Origin: an uncultured Prevotellaceae bacterium
Lineage (GTDB): Bacteria; Bacteroidota; Bacteroidia; Bacteroidales; Bacteroidaceae
Length of the DNA stretch: 64,000 bases
Assembly: GCA_900318815.1 (NCBI GenBank)
Contig: ONMA01000008.1
Span: forward strand, 62,001-126,000
Reading direction: 5' to 3'
The notes under the pieces are model-generated. The model saw only the letters and a program-made list of their open reading frames with translations. It had not been told where the DNA came from and ran no database searches. The translations under genes were made by a program, and so were the position numbers. Within the stretch, counting starts at the first letter, position 1; every line of letters starts with the position of its first letter. This document shows positions 43,187 through 52,256 of the stretch, piece by piece.

Positions 43187-43195
43187 TAACTTTGC
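43187..43195 (+). promoter_or_regulatory. Promoter of the etf operon (TAACTTTGC)
   Basis: TAACTTTGC with TTTG about 19 bases upstream (43164-43167). The etfB start is 61 bases on. Confidence 0.7.
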
Positions 43196-43255
43196 AGCGG
43201 TTTTTCAGGACCACAGGTATCAAAAAGAAATTTCTTATTATACATTATTATTAAT

Positions 43256-44149
43256 ATGGCTTTAAAAATCGTTGTGCTGGCCAAGCAAGTGCCAGACACC
43301 AGAAATGTGGGTAAGGATGCAATGACCGCCGAAGGTACGGTGAATCGTGCTGCCCTGCCCGCCATCTTCAATCCAGAAGATTTGAATGCCTTGGAGCAGG
43401 CCCTTCGTCTGAAAGAGCAGAACCCAGGTTCAACAGTAGGAATCCTCACGATGGGTCCTCCACGTGCAGGTGAGATTATCCGTCAGGGACTTTATCGTGG
43501 CGCTGATACAGGTTGGTTGCTCACCGACCGTCTCTTTGCAGGTGCTGATACGCTCGCTACATCATACGCGCTGGCTACTGCCATCAAGAAGATTGGCGAC
43601 GTGGATATTGTCATCGGTGGTCGTCAGGCTATTGATGGTGATACCGCTCAGGTAGGTCCTCAGGTGGCTCAGAAGTTAGGTCTCAATCAGGTGACATACG
43701 CTGAGGAGGTTCTCTCTATTAATGAGTGTTCGGATTGCAAATCCTCACGAACAGCCACTATCAAGCGCGTTATCGACGGAGGCGTAGAGACTGTAGAGGC
43801 TCCGCTGCCTGTTGTGATTACTGTGAACGGAAGCGCAGCTCCCTGTCGTCCCCAGAACGCTAAGTTAGTGATGAAGTACAAGCGTGCTACCTGTCCGATG
43901 GAGCGTCCTGCCGAGGGCACGCCCTACGATAATCTCTATGAGGAGCGCCCCTACCTCACCCTGAACCAATGGAGCGTGGCTGACGTGGATGGCGACGTGA
44001 ACCAGTGTGGTCTTAGTGGCTCACCCACCAAGGTAAAGGCCATCAAGAACATCGTGTTCCAGGCGAAGGAAAGCAAGACACTCACGGCCGCTGATGCTGA
44101 CATCGAGAGTATGATTAAGGAGTTACTGGAAGAGAAAATAATTGGCTGA
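43256..44149 (+). CDS. etfB: Electron transfer flavoprotein subunit beta
   Basis: 297 residues, EtfB/FixA family. IVVLAKQVPDTRNV, then LPAIFNPEDLNALEQALRLK and VIGGRQAIDGDTAQVGPQVA are signature parts and bind AMP or FAD. Together with EtfA it takes electrons from acyl-CoA dehydrogenase. First in the etfB-etfA-small ORF-acd operon. Confidence 0.95.
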   Translation: MALKIVVLAKQVPDTRNVGKDAMTAEGTVNRAALPAIFNPEDLNALEQALRLKEQNPGSTVGILTMGPPRAGEIIRQGLYRGADTGWLLTDRLFAGADTLATSYALATAIKKIGDVDIVIGGRQAIDGDTAQVGPQVAQKLGLNQVTYAEEVLSINECSDCKSSRTATIKRVIDGGVETVEAPLPVVITVNGSAAPCRPQNAKLVMKYKRATCPMERPAEGTPYDNLYEERPYLTLNQWSVADVDGDVNQCGLSGSPTKVKAIKNIVFQAKESKTLTAADADIESMIKELLEEKIIG

Positions 44150-44173
44150 CGTATTAAAGACAAAAGATAGACT

Positions 44174-45211
44174 ATGAATAATGTATTTGTTTATATAGAA
44201 ATAGAAGGCACACAAGTGCAAGAAGTTTCCCAGGAACTCCTGACCAAGGGTCGGAAGCTCGCCAACACGCTGGGTGTTGAACTCCACGCCGTGGTGGCTG
44301 GCACAGCAATCAAAGGTAAGGTGGAGGATCAGATTCTGCCCTATGGCGTCGATAAGCTGTTTGTGTTTGATGCCCCAGAGCTGTTCCCTTACACCTCAGC
44401 TCCCCACACCGATATTCTTGTGAACCTCTTCAAGGAGGAGCAGCCACAGATCTGTCTGATGGGTGCCACCGTGATTGGTCGCGACCTCGGCCCCCGTGTT
44501 AGTTCGTCACTGACCTCTGGTCTGACGGCTGACTGCACTGAGTTGGAGATTGGTCCGTATGATGACAACAAGAGCGGCAAGCACTATGACAACCTGCTCT
44601 ATCAGATTCGTCCGGCTTTCGGTGGTAACATCGTGGCTACCATCGTGAACCCCGACCATCGTCCTCAGATGGCGACTGTCCGTTCTGGCGTGATGCAGAA
44701 GGCTATCTATGAGCCCACGGGGGAGAACCCCGTGGCGCGACAGGAGGTCGTCTATCCCGAGGTCAGTAAGTATGTCTCTCCAGAGGCTTTCGTCGTGAAA
44801 GTGCTCGACCACCACGTGGAGGCTGCCAAGCACAACCTGAAGGGTGCTCCCATCGTGGTTGCCGGTGGTTACGGTATGGGCTGCAAGGAGAACTTCGACA
44901 TGCTGTTCCAATTGGCTAAGGTGCTGCATGGTGAGGTAGGTGGTTCTCGTGCTGCTGTAGATGCTGGCTGGCTCGACCACGACCGTCAGATTGGTCAGAC
45001 GGGTGTCACCGTTCACCCCAAGGTGTATATCGCCTGCGGTATCTCTGGACAAATCCAGCACATCGCTGGTATGCAGGACTCTGGTATCATCATCTCTGTG
45101 AACAGCGATCCCGATGCTCCCATCAACAAGATTGCCGACTACGTGATTGTTGGTACCGTTGAAGAAGTAGTTCCCAAACTCATCAAGTATTATAAGCAGA
45201 ATAGTAAGTAA
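44174..45211 (+). CDS. etfA: Electron transfer flavoprotein subunit alpha
   Basis: 345 residues, EtfA/FixB family. The C-terminal FAD domain has GGSRAAVDAGWLDHDRQIGQ, GVTVHPKVYIACGISGQIQH and SVNSDPDAPINKIADYVI, all typical. Starts 24 bases after etfB. A 53-codon ORF begins one base past its stop. Confidence 0.96.
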   Translation: MNNVFVYIEIEGTQVQEVSQELLTKGRKLANTLGVELHAVVAGTAIKGKVEDQILPYGVDKLFVFDAPELFPYTSAPHTDILVNLFKEEQPQICLMGATVIGRDLGPRVSSSLTSGLTADCTELEIGPYDDNKSGKHYDNLLYQIRPAFGGNIVATIVNPDHRPQMATVRSGVMQKAIYEPTGENPVARQEVVYPEVSKYVSPEAFVVKVLDHHVEAAKHNLKGAPIVVAGGYGMGCKENFDMLFQLAKVLHGEVGGSRAAVDAGWLDHDRQIGQTGVTVHPKVYIACGISGQIQHIAGMQDSGIIISVNSDPDAPINKIADYVIVGTVEEVVPKLIKYYKQNSK

Positions 45212-45373
45212 ATGAAGAAAAACTATTTGTTTATTGCTGTTCTTGTCTTGGCTCTTATCATAGTTGACCGCTTGGCACTTCCGAAAGGAATCGAATATGG
45301 CGTTGGTGCTACCCTGGGCTTCATGATTGGCGCATTATTTTTGAACGCAATAAAAAATAGAAAAAAGAAATAA
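45212..45373 (+). CDS. Small membrane protein between etfA and the acyl-CoA dehydrogenase gene
   Basis: 53 residues: helix at about 6-20 (LFIAVLVLALIIVDRLALP), then GVGATLGFMIGALFLNAI and a basic end (KNRKKK). Its start follows the etfA stop directly, and the dehydrogenase begins two bases after its stop, so it is translated in the same message. I recognise no family. A role in holding ETF at the membrane is only a guess. Confidence 0.7.
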   Translation: MKKNYLFIAVLVLALIIVDRLALPKGIEYGVGATLGFMIGALFLNAIKNRKKK

Positions 45374-45375
45374 TT

Positions 45376-47103
45376 ATGGCAAACTATTATAGTGACCACC
45401 CCGAGATTGGTTTCTACCTGAACCATCCGTTAATGGCTCGCATCGTTGAGCTGAAAGAAAAGGGTTTCGCTGATGCGAAAGAATATGACTATGCCCCCGT
45501 CGACTTGGGCGATGCCATCGAGAACTACAAGCAGATTCTCGATATTACGGGCGACGTGGCTGCCAATATCATCGAGCCAAACTCGGAGAGTGTTGACCTC
45601 GAAGGTCCGCACCTCGAGAACGGCCGCATGATCTACGCCTCTAAGACTTACGAGAACCTTGATGCCACCCGCAAGGCTGGCCTGTGGGGTGTCTCCATGC
45701 CCCGTCGTTACGGCGGTCTGAACCTGCCCAACGCCGTGTTCTCTATGCTGAGTGAAATGATTTCTGCTGCCGATGCCGGTTTCCAGAACATCTGGAGCCT
45801 GCAGAGCTGTATCGACACGCTTTATGAGTTCGGTAGCGAGGAGCAGCGTCAGAAGTACATCCCCCGCGTTTGCGCTGGCGAGGGTATGAGTATGGACCTC
45901 ACCGAGCCCGATGCCGGTTCCGACCTGCAGCGCGTGATGCTGAAGGCCACCTTCGACGAGAAAGAGAACTGCTGGCGTCTGAACGGTGTGAAGCGTTTCA
46001 TCACCAACGGCGATAGCGACATCCACCTCGTACTTGCCCGCTCTGAGGAAGGCACCAAGGACGGTCGCGGCCTGTCAATGTTTATCTACGACAAGCGACA
46101 GGGCGGTGTTGATGTTCGTCACATCGAGCACAAGTTAGGTATTCACGGTTCGCCCACCTGCGAGCTCACCTATAAGAACGCAAAGGCAGAACTCTGTGGC
46201 TCAACCCGTCTGGGCTTAATCAAGTATGTGATGGCCCTGATGAACGGTGCCCGCTTAGGTATCGCCGCACAGAGCGTAGGCGTAGAGCAGGAGGCATACA
46301 ACGAAGGTCTGGCTTACGCCAAGGAGCGTCAGCAGTTTGGTGATAAGATTATCAACTTCCCCGCTGTCTACGACATGCTCTCTCGCATGAAAGCCAAGCT
46401 TGATGCCGGTCGCTCGCTACTCTACGAGACAGCCTGCTACGTTGACATCTATAAGTGCTTAGAAGATATTGAAAGAGACCGCAAACTGATGCCCGAAGAG
46501 AAGCAGGAGCTAAAGAAGTACCAGCGTCTGGCCGATGCCTTCACACCATTGGCTAAGGGTATGAACTCTGAGTATGCCAACCAGAACGCTTACGATGCTA
46601 TCAGCATCCACGGTGGTTCAGGCTTCATCATGGAGTACAAGAGCCAGCGGCTTTATCGCGACGCCCGTATCTTCTCCATTTACGAGGGTACCACCCAGCT
46701 GCAGGTAGTTGCCGCCATCCGCTACATCACCAACGGAACCATGCTGAACAATATCAAGGAGATGTGCGCCGCCACCGTGACCTCCAGTTCTCTTGAGAGC
46801 CTCAAGACCCGCGTCGAGCGTCTCATCCCCGTCTACGAGGAGGCGCTCGCTACAGTCAAAGCTCTCGACAATCAGGACGCTCAGGACTTCCTGGCACGCC
46901 GCTTGTACGATATGACGGCCGAACTCGTCATGTCTATTCTGATTCTCCGTGATGCCACCAAGGCTCCCGAACTCTTTGAGAAGAGTGCCAACGTCTACGT
47001 CCGCATGGCCGAAGAGGATATCCTCGGTAAAAGTGCCTACATCAAGGCATTCCAGGTAGAGGACCTCGAGAACTTTAAGGCTGCAAAGTCCGAGGCTGAA
47101 TAA
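45376..47103 (+). CDS. Acyl-CoA dehydrogenase
   Basis: 575 residues, longer than the usual 380 because of an extra C-terminal domain, a form common in Bacteroidetes. VSMPRRYGGLNLPNAVFSML, then SMDLTEPDAGSDLQ, RFITNGDSD and GGSGFIMEYKSQRLYRDARI carry the flavin and substrate motifs. It passes electrons to the EtfAB coded upstream. Substrate class cannot be judged. Confidence 0.93.
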   Translation: MANYYSDHPEIGFYLNHPLMARIVELKEKGFADAKEYDYAPVDLGDAIENYKQILDITGDVAANIIEPNSESVDLEGPHLENGRMIYASKTYENLDATRKAGLWGVSMPRRYGGLNLPNAVFSMLSEMISAADAGFQNIWSLQSCIDTLYEFGSEEQRQKYIPRVCAGEGMSMDLTEPDAGSDLQRVMLKATFDEKENCWRLNGVKRFITNGDSDIHLVLARSEEGTKDGRGLSMFIYDKRQGGVDVRHIEHKLGIHGSPTCELTYKNAKAELCGSTRLGLIKYVMALMNGARLGIAAQSVGVEQEAYNEGLAYAKERQQFGDKIINFPAVYDMLSRMKAKLDAGRSLLYETACYVDIYKCLEDIERDRKLMPEEKQELKKYQRLADAFTPLAKGMNSEYANQNAYDAISIHGGSGFIMEYKSQRLYRDARIFSIYEGTTQLQVVAAIRYITNGTMLNNIKEMCAATVTSSSLESLKTRVERLIPVYEEALATVKALDNQDAQDFLARRLYDMTAELVMSILILRDATKAPELFEKSANVYVRMAEEDILGKSAYIKAFQVEDLENFKAAKSEAE

Positions 47104-47127
47104 CGAAAACATTTATTCCATTCATTA

Positions 47128-47158
47128 GAACGGGCATCCACATCGGATGCCCGTTTTT
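47128..47158 (+). terminator. Terminator of the etf-acd operon
   Basis: CGGGCATCC and GGATGCCCG form a perfect stem with a five-base loop, followed by TTTTT. Confidence 0.9.
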
Positions 47159-47265
47159 CATGTTCCTTTAGTGTTCAATTCATATCTGGAGCATAAAAAA
47201 TGTGAAAATATGACAATTCTTGACGGATTCGGACGTATGCAGGACTATGATTAAAAGAATTATCG

Positions 47266-47274
47266 TATATTTGC
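47266..47274 (+). promoter_or_regulatory. -7 box (TATATTTGC) for rubrerythrin
   Basis: TATATTTGC lies 36 bases before the rubrerythrin start. Confidence 0.55.
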
Positions 47275-47310
47275 CAAAGAATTAGGTATAACCCATAAAC
47301 AACAAGACTT

Positions 47311-47853
47311 ATGAAAGAACTGAAAGGAACCAAGACCGAGCAGAACCTCAAGGAGGCTTTTGCTGGCGAGAGTATGGCACGTAACAAGTACACGTATTTT
47401 GCTTCACGTGCCAAGAAGGACGGATTTGTGCAGATTGCTTCCATCTTCGAGGAAACCGCAGCCAACGAGAAGGAGCACGCCAAGATGTGGTATAAGTACC
47501 TGAATGGCGGTAGCGTGAGTGATACCAAGACGAATCTGGCCGATGCGGCTAATGGCGAGAACTTCGAGTGGACGGACATGTATGCGCGTATGGCCAAAGA
47601 GGCACGCGAGGAGGGCTTCGACGAGATTGCCGAGAAATTCGAACTGGTGGGGGCTATCGAGAAGCATCATGAGGAGCGCTATCGCAAACTGCTGAAGAAC
47701 ATCGAGGATGCTGTGGTATTCTCGCGCGAAGGCGATGTCATCTGGCAATGCAGTAACTGCGGACATATCGTCATTGGCAAGAAGGCACCAGAGGTGTGTC
47801 CTACCTGCGACCATCCGCAGAGCTACTTCCAGATAAATGCGGAAAATTATTGA
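47311..47853 (+). CDS. rbr: Rubrerythrin
   Basis: 180 residues. N-terminal diiron four-helix domain with [31 protein letters not shown] and [12 protein letters not shown]-terminal rubredoxin-like site CSNCGH and CPTCDH. It reduces hydrogen peroxide in anaerobes. Followed in two bases by the superoxide dismutase gene, so the two make an oxidative stress unit. Confidence 0.96.
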   Translation: MKELKGTKTEQNLKEAFAGESMARNKYTYFASRAKKDGFVQIASIFEETAANEKEHAKMWYKYLNGGSVSDTKTNLADAANGENFEWTDMYARMAKEAREEGFDEIAEKFELVGAIEKHHEERYRKLLKNIEDAVVFSREGDVIWQCSNCGHIVIGKKAPEVCPTCDHPQSYFQINAENY

Positions 47854-47855
47854 TT

Positions 47856-48440
47856 ATGGGAAAGTTCGAATTGATGGCTCTGCCGTATGCCATGGAGGCG
47901 TTGGAGCCGGTGATTAGCAAAAAGACGCTGGAGTTTCATCATGGGAAGCATCTGGCGGGGTATGTGAATAATCTGAATGGGTTGCTGGAAGGTAGCTCGA
48001 TGATGGACTTGTCGCTTGAGCAGATAGTTTGCCAGGCTACGGGCGGCGTGCTGAACAATGCTGGACAGATACTGAATCACGAGCTGTATTTTGGACAATT
48101 CTGTGCACCTAAGCCAGACAATGCTCCTACGATCCCACTCGCCGAGGCCATTGTGCGCGACTTTGGGTCGTTCGAAGCATTCAAGGAAGCTTTCCAGAAG
48201 GCGGGGGCTACACTCTTTGGCTCTGGCTGGGTGTGGCTGTCGGCTGATAAGGAGGGCAAGCTGGTTATCACGCAAGAGGCAAATGCAGCGAACCCTGTGC
48301 AGAAAGGGCTGAAGCCATTACTGACCTTCGACGTGTGGGAGCATGCCTACTACCTGGACTATCAGAATCGCCGTCCTGACCACCTCGCCGCGCTGTGGCA
48401 GATTGTGGACTGGAACGTGATTGAAAAGCGTTACATATAG
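47856..48440 (+). CDS. sodB: Superoxide dismutase, Fe/Mn family
   Basis: 194 residues from the ATG. Metal ligands appear as His28 (LEFHHGKH), the His in ILNHELYFGQ, and the Asp and His in DVWEHAYYLDYQNRR. LFGSGWVWL is as in iron-type enzymes. It turns superoxide into peroxide, which rubrerythrin coded next to it can remove. Confidence 0.95.
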   Translation: MGKFELMALPYAMEALEPVISKKTLEFHHGKHLAGYVNNLNGLLEGSSMMDLSLEQIVCQATGGVLNNAGQILNHELYFGQFCAPKPDNAPTIPLAEAIVRDFGSFEAFKEAFQKAGATLFGSGWVWLSADKEGKLVITQEANAANPVQKGLKPLLTFDVWEHAYYLDYQNRRPDHLAALWQIVDWNVIEKRYI

Positions 48441-48452
48441 ACGCTGTGGACA

Positions 48453-49121
48453 ATGAGAATCGGTGAGATACACAACTGTCCGGAACTCACGGAACTGATT
48501 CAGGAGGTGGGGTTCCTGCCGCTGCTGGATAGCGGCATCAGGGGCTACTCGGCCGAGGACTTGGTGGACGAAGACTGCCGCTACGTAGTGTTGGACGATG
48601 GCGGGTGGGACTGGCCGCTGTGGAAGTGGAAGGGATCCATCGTCACCGAGGGTCGCTGCGTGTATGGCAAGTTCTTTGCAGGCAAGGCAGGATTCGTCAG
48701 CCGCGAGTGGTGGCCCGATTTGTGCAACTATCGACGCACTTCGAGACCAGCCCCCGCCGAAGGGTCTATTGACGAGGCCATCCTCCTGACGCTGGCCGAA
48801 CATGGCAGTCTGATCACGCGCGAACTGCGAGCAGCCTGCGGGTTCGACGGTCCCAAGATGCGTAGTCGTTTCGATGGCTATGTGACGCGCCTACAGATGG
48901 CTTGCCGCATCGTGACCGAGGACTTTGTGTATCCCACCGACAAGCACGGCCGCGAGTACGGCTGGGGCTGGTCGCTGTTGACGACGCCCGAATTGCTGTT
49001 GGGACTCGAGATATGCCAATGCGAGCGCACGCCGCAGGAGTCGTTCGAACGGATGTTCGAATACCTGCGCAGGCTGTTGCCCGAAGCCACGGAGAAGCAG
49101 ATTACGAAGCTGATAAAGTGA
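48453..49121 (+). CDS. AlkZ-related protein
   Basis: 222 residues. WDWPLWKWKGSIVTEGRCVY and GKFFAGKAGFVSREWWPD, then winged-helix-like LLTLAEHGSLITRELRAACG with SRFDGYVTRLQMACRIV, fit AlkZ-related winged-helix DNA glycosylases. It is the first of three DNA-repair-type genes in a row. The catalytic residue cannot be named from the sequence alone. Confidence 0.65.
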   Translation: MRIGEIHNCPELTELIQEVGFLPLLDSGIRGYSAEDLVDEDCRYVVLDDGGWDWPLWKWKGSIVTEGRCVYGKFFAGKAGFVSREWWPDLCNYRRTSRPAPAEGSIDEAILLTLAEHGSLITRELRAACGFDGPKMRSRFDGYVTRLQMACRIVTEDFVYPTDKHGREYGWGWSLLTTPELLLGLEICQCERTPQESFERMFEYLRRLLPEATEKQITKLIK

Positions 49122-49127
49122 GCGGCC

Positions 49128-49466
49128 ATGCAGGACTATCCCAGTCGGATGTCGCCAGAGCAGGCGCGGGCCTTTCGCGAAGCCGTACTCAACATTGTCG
49201 GCCAGATACCTCGCGGACGAGTGACCACGTATGGCCATATCGCGGCATTAGCAGGATGGCCGAGTCATTCGCGGATGGTGGGGCGCACACTCCGCTACAC
49301 ACCTGGAGCCGAGGCTCTTCCTTGCCATCGTGTGGTGAATAAAGAAGGACGCACAGCCCCCGGTTGGAGTCGCCAACGCACCCTTTTAGAGGAAGAGGGA
49401 GTCCGCTTTAAGCCTAATGAGCATGTAGATATGGCCCGTCATCTTTGGGAGCCGGAGGTGGAATAA
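49128..49466 (+). CDS. MGMT-family DNA repair protein (single domain)
   Basis: 112 residues. IPRGRVTTYGHIAALAGWPS and PCHRVVNKEGR are the O6-alkylguanine transferase core. Cys is kept in PCHRV, unlike in the PWHR Atl proteins, so it may be an active methyltransferase. The usual N-terminal domain is missing, as in the short MGMT forms. It begins six bases after the AlkZ-like gene. Confidence 0.88.
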   Translation: MQDYPSRMSPEQARAFREAVLNIVGQIPRGRVTTYGHIAALAGWPSHSRMVGRTLRYTPGAEALPCHRVVNKEGRTAPGWSRQRTLLEEEGVRFKPNEHVDMARHLWEPEVE

Positions 49467-49513
49467 TACCATTCATGTCATCATGAGTTTTTTGTATCTT
49501 GAATTGAAGTAAG

Positions 49514-50041
49514 ATGGATAAACTCTCTGCACAACAGCGGCATAATAATATGGCGGCGATTCGGTCGAAGGATACGAAGCCTGAGATGATTGTGCGCAAA
49601 GGATTGTGGAAGAGAGGGTTTCGTTATCGACTGAACCATAGGCGACTGCCTGGGCATCCTGACTTGGTGCTGAGAAAATACAGAACCTGTATCTTCATCA
49701 ATGGCTGCTTCTGGCATGGTCATTTTGTGGATTCAAACACCATGGAGAGTTCTGCCTGCTGCAAGATACCAACAACCAATCATGATTTCTGGGTGGCAAA
49801 GATTCGGAGAAACAAGAAACGAGACAAGGAAGAGCAGCGGAAGTTGGCCGAGATGGGATGGCATTGTATCACCGTTTGGGAGTGTGAACTGAAGCCCAAA
49901 CTAAGGGAACAAACGCTGGACTCGATAGCCTTTACCCTGAACCATATCTGGTTGCAGGATCATGGGACTAAGACAATTCTATATCCAAAGGTGGAAGAAG
50001 AGGATAGGCAGATGCCGATGGCGGCAGAGGAGGAAGTATGA
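49514..50041 (+). CDS. vsr: Very short patch repair endonuclease (Vsr)
   Basis: 175 residues. QQRHNNMAAIRSKDTKPEMI, then GHPDLVLRKYRTCIFINGCF and WHGH match Vsr, which nicks 5' of T:G mismatches arising from 5-methylcytosine deamination. No DNA-cytosine methyltransferase lies near it. It ends with an acidic tail (EEEDRQMPMAAEEEV) and overlaps the glycerate kinase start by four bases. Confidence 0.93.
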   Translation: MDKLSAQQRHNNMAAIRSKDTKPEMIVRKGLWKRGFRYRLNHRRLPGHPDLVLRKYRTCIFINGCFWHGHFVDSNTMESSACCKIPTTNHDFWVAKIRRNKKRDKEEQRKLAEMGWHCITVWECELKPKLREQTLDSIAFTLNHIWLQDHGTKTILYPKVEEEDRQMPMAAEEEV

Positions 50042-51117
50042 AAATCATCGTAGCAATTGATTCGTTCAAGGGATGCCTGACGTCGGCAGAAGCTAATCAG
50101 GCGGCAAGTGAGGGTATTTCTTCAAAGATACCTTATGCAGAAGTTGTGCAGGTGCCGGTAAGCGATGGCGGCGAGGGATGGCTGGAAGCATTTAAGGCGG
50201 CAATAGGCGGCGAGTTGGTGTCTGTCAATGTAAAGGATCCGCTGCTGCGGCCTATCGTGGCGCAGTATCTCGTGCAAGGCGATACGGCGGTGATAGAAAT
50301 CGCCAAGGCCAGTGGACTGACGCTGCTCAAGCCAGAGGAGCGCAACCCGATGGTGGCCACAAGCTACGGAACGGGGCAGCTTGTGGTAGATGCCGTGCGA
50401 AGAGGTTGCAAGCACATCATCGTAGGACTGGGCGGTAGTGCTACCAGCGACTGCGGTATAGGAATGCTGCGGGCTATTATCGATGCGTTTGCCAAAAACG
50501 GGAAATGGGACGATGTGCGCGAACTGAATGATGTTCGCTTTACGATAGCGACGGATGTCACCAATCCGCTCTGTGGAGAGAATGGGGCTGCACATATTTT
50601 CGCGCCTCAGAAAGGGGCTTCGCACGATGACGTTCTTGCCCTCGATGCTCGCGCCAAACGGTTTGCGGAGGCATCAGCCAAGCACCTGGGCCGTGATTGC
50701 CAAAACACGCCTGGGGCTGGTGCTGCTGGCGGTTTGGGCTATGCTTTCCTGCAATACATGAATGCCGAGTGTCGCTCTGGCATCGACCTCCTGCTGGACA
50801 CCATCCATTTCGACAACCTGCTACAAGATGCTGAACTCGTGATTACAGGCGAAGGCTCTGCCGATCGTCAGACCCTCATGGGCAAACTGCCCTTCGGCAT
50901 CCTGCAACGAGCACAAAAGCATCATATTCTCTCTTCGAGAATGCGTCACAACATCCCCGTCATCCTCATAGCTGGTCGCATAGCCGACGAACAACAACTC
51001 CTTGCTGCCGGCTTCGCCCGTGTTGCCTGTATCAATCCTCCCGACTTACCCCTCGAAATCGCCATGCAACCCGCAACGGCGAAGGAGAATATCAGACTTT
51101 GCCTGAAATTTAGCTGA
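50038..51117 (+). CDS. Glycerate kinase
   Basis: 359 residues, GarK/GlxK type-1 family. IIVAIDSFKGCLTSAEANQA, then VSDGGEGWLEAF, GGSATSDCGIGMLRA and TGEGSADRQTLMGKLPFGIL are signatures. Phosphorylates D-glycerate. It is translationally coupled to vsr, which is an unrelated function. Confidence 0.95.
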   Translation: MKIIVAIDSFKGCLTSAEANQAASEGISSKIPYAEVVQVPVSDGGEGWLEAFKAAIGGELVSVNVKDPLLRPIVAQYLVQGDTAVIEIAKASGLTLLKPEERNPMVATSYGTGQLVVDAVRRGCKHIIVGLGGSATSDCGIGMLRAIIDAFAKNGKWDDVRELNDVRFTIATDVTNPLCGENGAAHIFAPQKGASHDDVLALDARAKRFAEASAKHLGRDCQNTPGAGAAGGLGYAFLQYMNAECRSGIDLLLDTIHFDNLLQDAELVITGEGSADRQTLMGKLPFGILQRAQKHHILSSRMRHNIPVILIAGRIADEQQLLAAGFARVACINPPDLPLEIAMQPATAKENIRLCLKFS

Positions 51118-51144
51118 ATTTTCGGTAATCTGAAAAATAATTGC

Positions 51145-51153
51145 TACCTTTGC
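51145..51153 (+). promoter_or_regulatory. -7 box (TACCTTTGC) close to the folP start
   Basis: TACCTTTGC ends seven bases before the folP ATG, so the transcript would be nearly leaderless. Confidence 0.55.
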
Positions 51154-51160
51154 AAGCATT

Positions 51161-51991
51161 ATGGAATATACGCTAAATATACGTGGGAGGCTCGTGGGAC
51201 TGGACGAGCCGCAGGTGATGGGCATTCTGAATGCCACACCTGACTCGTTCTTTGCCGACAGTCGCATGCAGACCGAGGAGGCCGTAGCCGAACGGACAAG
51301 GAGAATCCTTACAGAAGGGGGCACGATGATTGATGTCGGAGCCTGCTCTACCCGTCCTGGAGCTGAGGTGGCTACGGCAGAGGAAGAGATGGCACGACTG
51401 CGAGGAGCGCTACCCGTAGTGCAGAAGACTATCGAAGAGGTGGTCAGAGAGTTGAATATAGTCACACCCCCCATCGTCTCTATTGACACGTTTCGCCCTG
51501 ATGTGGCACGAATGGCAGTAGAGGAATTTGGGGCCGACATGGTGAACGACGTATCGGAGGGAACGCCAGAGATGTTCCGTATGGTGGCCCGGCTCGGCGT
51601 ACCTTACATCCTGACATCGGTACAACCCGATTTAAGGGGCACGCTGATGGCCTTTGCCACGAAAGTACAACAGCTACGCGACTACGGGCAGAAGGACATC
51701 ATATTAGATCCCGGCTTCGGCTTCGGCAAGAAACTGGAAGACAACTACCAACTGATGAACCAATTAGAAAAGCTACAGGTCATGAAACTACCGCTCTTAG
51801 TTGGCGTTTCGCGCAAGACGATGATATGGAAATTGCTCAACTGCACGCCTAACGAAGCCCTCAACGGCACTACGGTACTCAACACGATAGCTCTAATGAA
51901 AGGTGCCAGCATCTTGCGGGTACACGATGTAAGAGAGGCCGTGGAGTGTATCAGGATTACATCAGAGATTAAAAAACGTCCATCCGTCTAA
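51161..51991 (+). CDS. folP: Dihydropteroate synthase
   Basis: 276 residues. PQVMGILNATPDSFF, DVGACSTRPGA, VSIDTFRPDVARMAVEEFGA, then LDPGFGFGKK and GVSRKTMI are conserved. It joins pABA to a pterin. The stop codon lies inside the first unit of the repeat array, so the last residues (KKRPSV) are coded by the repeat. Confidence 0.95.
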   Translation: MEYTLNIRGRLVGLDEPQVMGILNATPDSFFADSRMQTEEAVAERTRRILTEGGTMIDVGACSTRPGAEVATAEEEMARLRGALPVVQKTIEEVVRELNIVTPPIVSIDTFRPDVARMAVEEFGADMVNDVSEGTPEMFRMVARLGVPYILTSVQPDLRGTLMAFATKVQQLRDYGQKDIILDPGFGFGKKLEDNYQLMNQLEKLQVMKLPLLVGVSRKTMIWKLLNCTPNEALNGTTVLNTIALMKGASILRVHDVREAVECIRITSEIKKRPSV

Positions 51992-52250
51992 CCGTCAAAA
52001 AAAACGTTTATCCGTCTAACCGTCAAAAAAAACGTCCATCCGTCTAACCGTCAAAAAAGACGTTCATCCGTCTAACCGTCAAAAAAGACGTTCATCCGTC
52101 TAACCGTCAAAAAAGACGTTCATCCGTCTAACCGTCGTCTAACCGTCAAAAAAACGTCCATCCGTCTAACCGTCAAAAAAACGTCCATCCGTCTAACCGT
52201 CAAAAAAAACGTTCATCCGTCTAACCGTCAAAAAAAATCGTCTAACCGTC
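51971..52250 (+). repeat. Tandem array A of a 28-bp unit before cdaA
   Basis: About nine full units of the form CATCCGTCTAACCGTCAAAA plus an eight-base CGT-ending spacer, and two partial units. Units differ mainly in the A-run length and at one or two bases. It begins within the folP 3' end and ends six bases before the cdaA ATG. The last partial unit reads TCGTCTAACCGTCAAGAAT and then ATG. Confidence 0.95.
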
Positions 52251-52256
52251 AAGAAT

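Noticed and set aside
51971-52250. Possible CRISPR array
   Set aside because: The 28-bp unit repeats almost end to end without unique spacers, and no cas genes are near. The same holds for 54354-54722 and 63206-63317.
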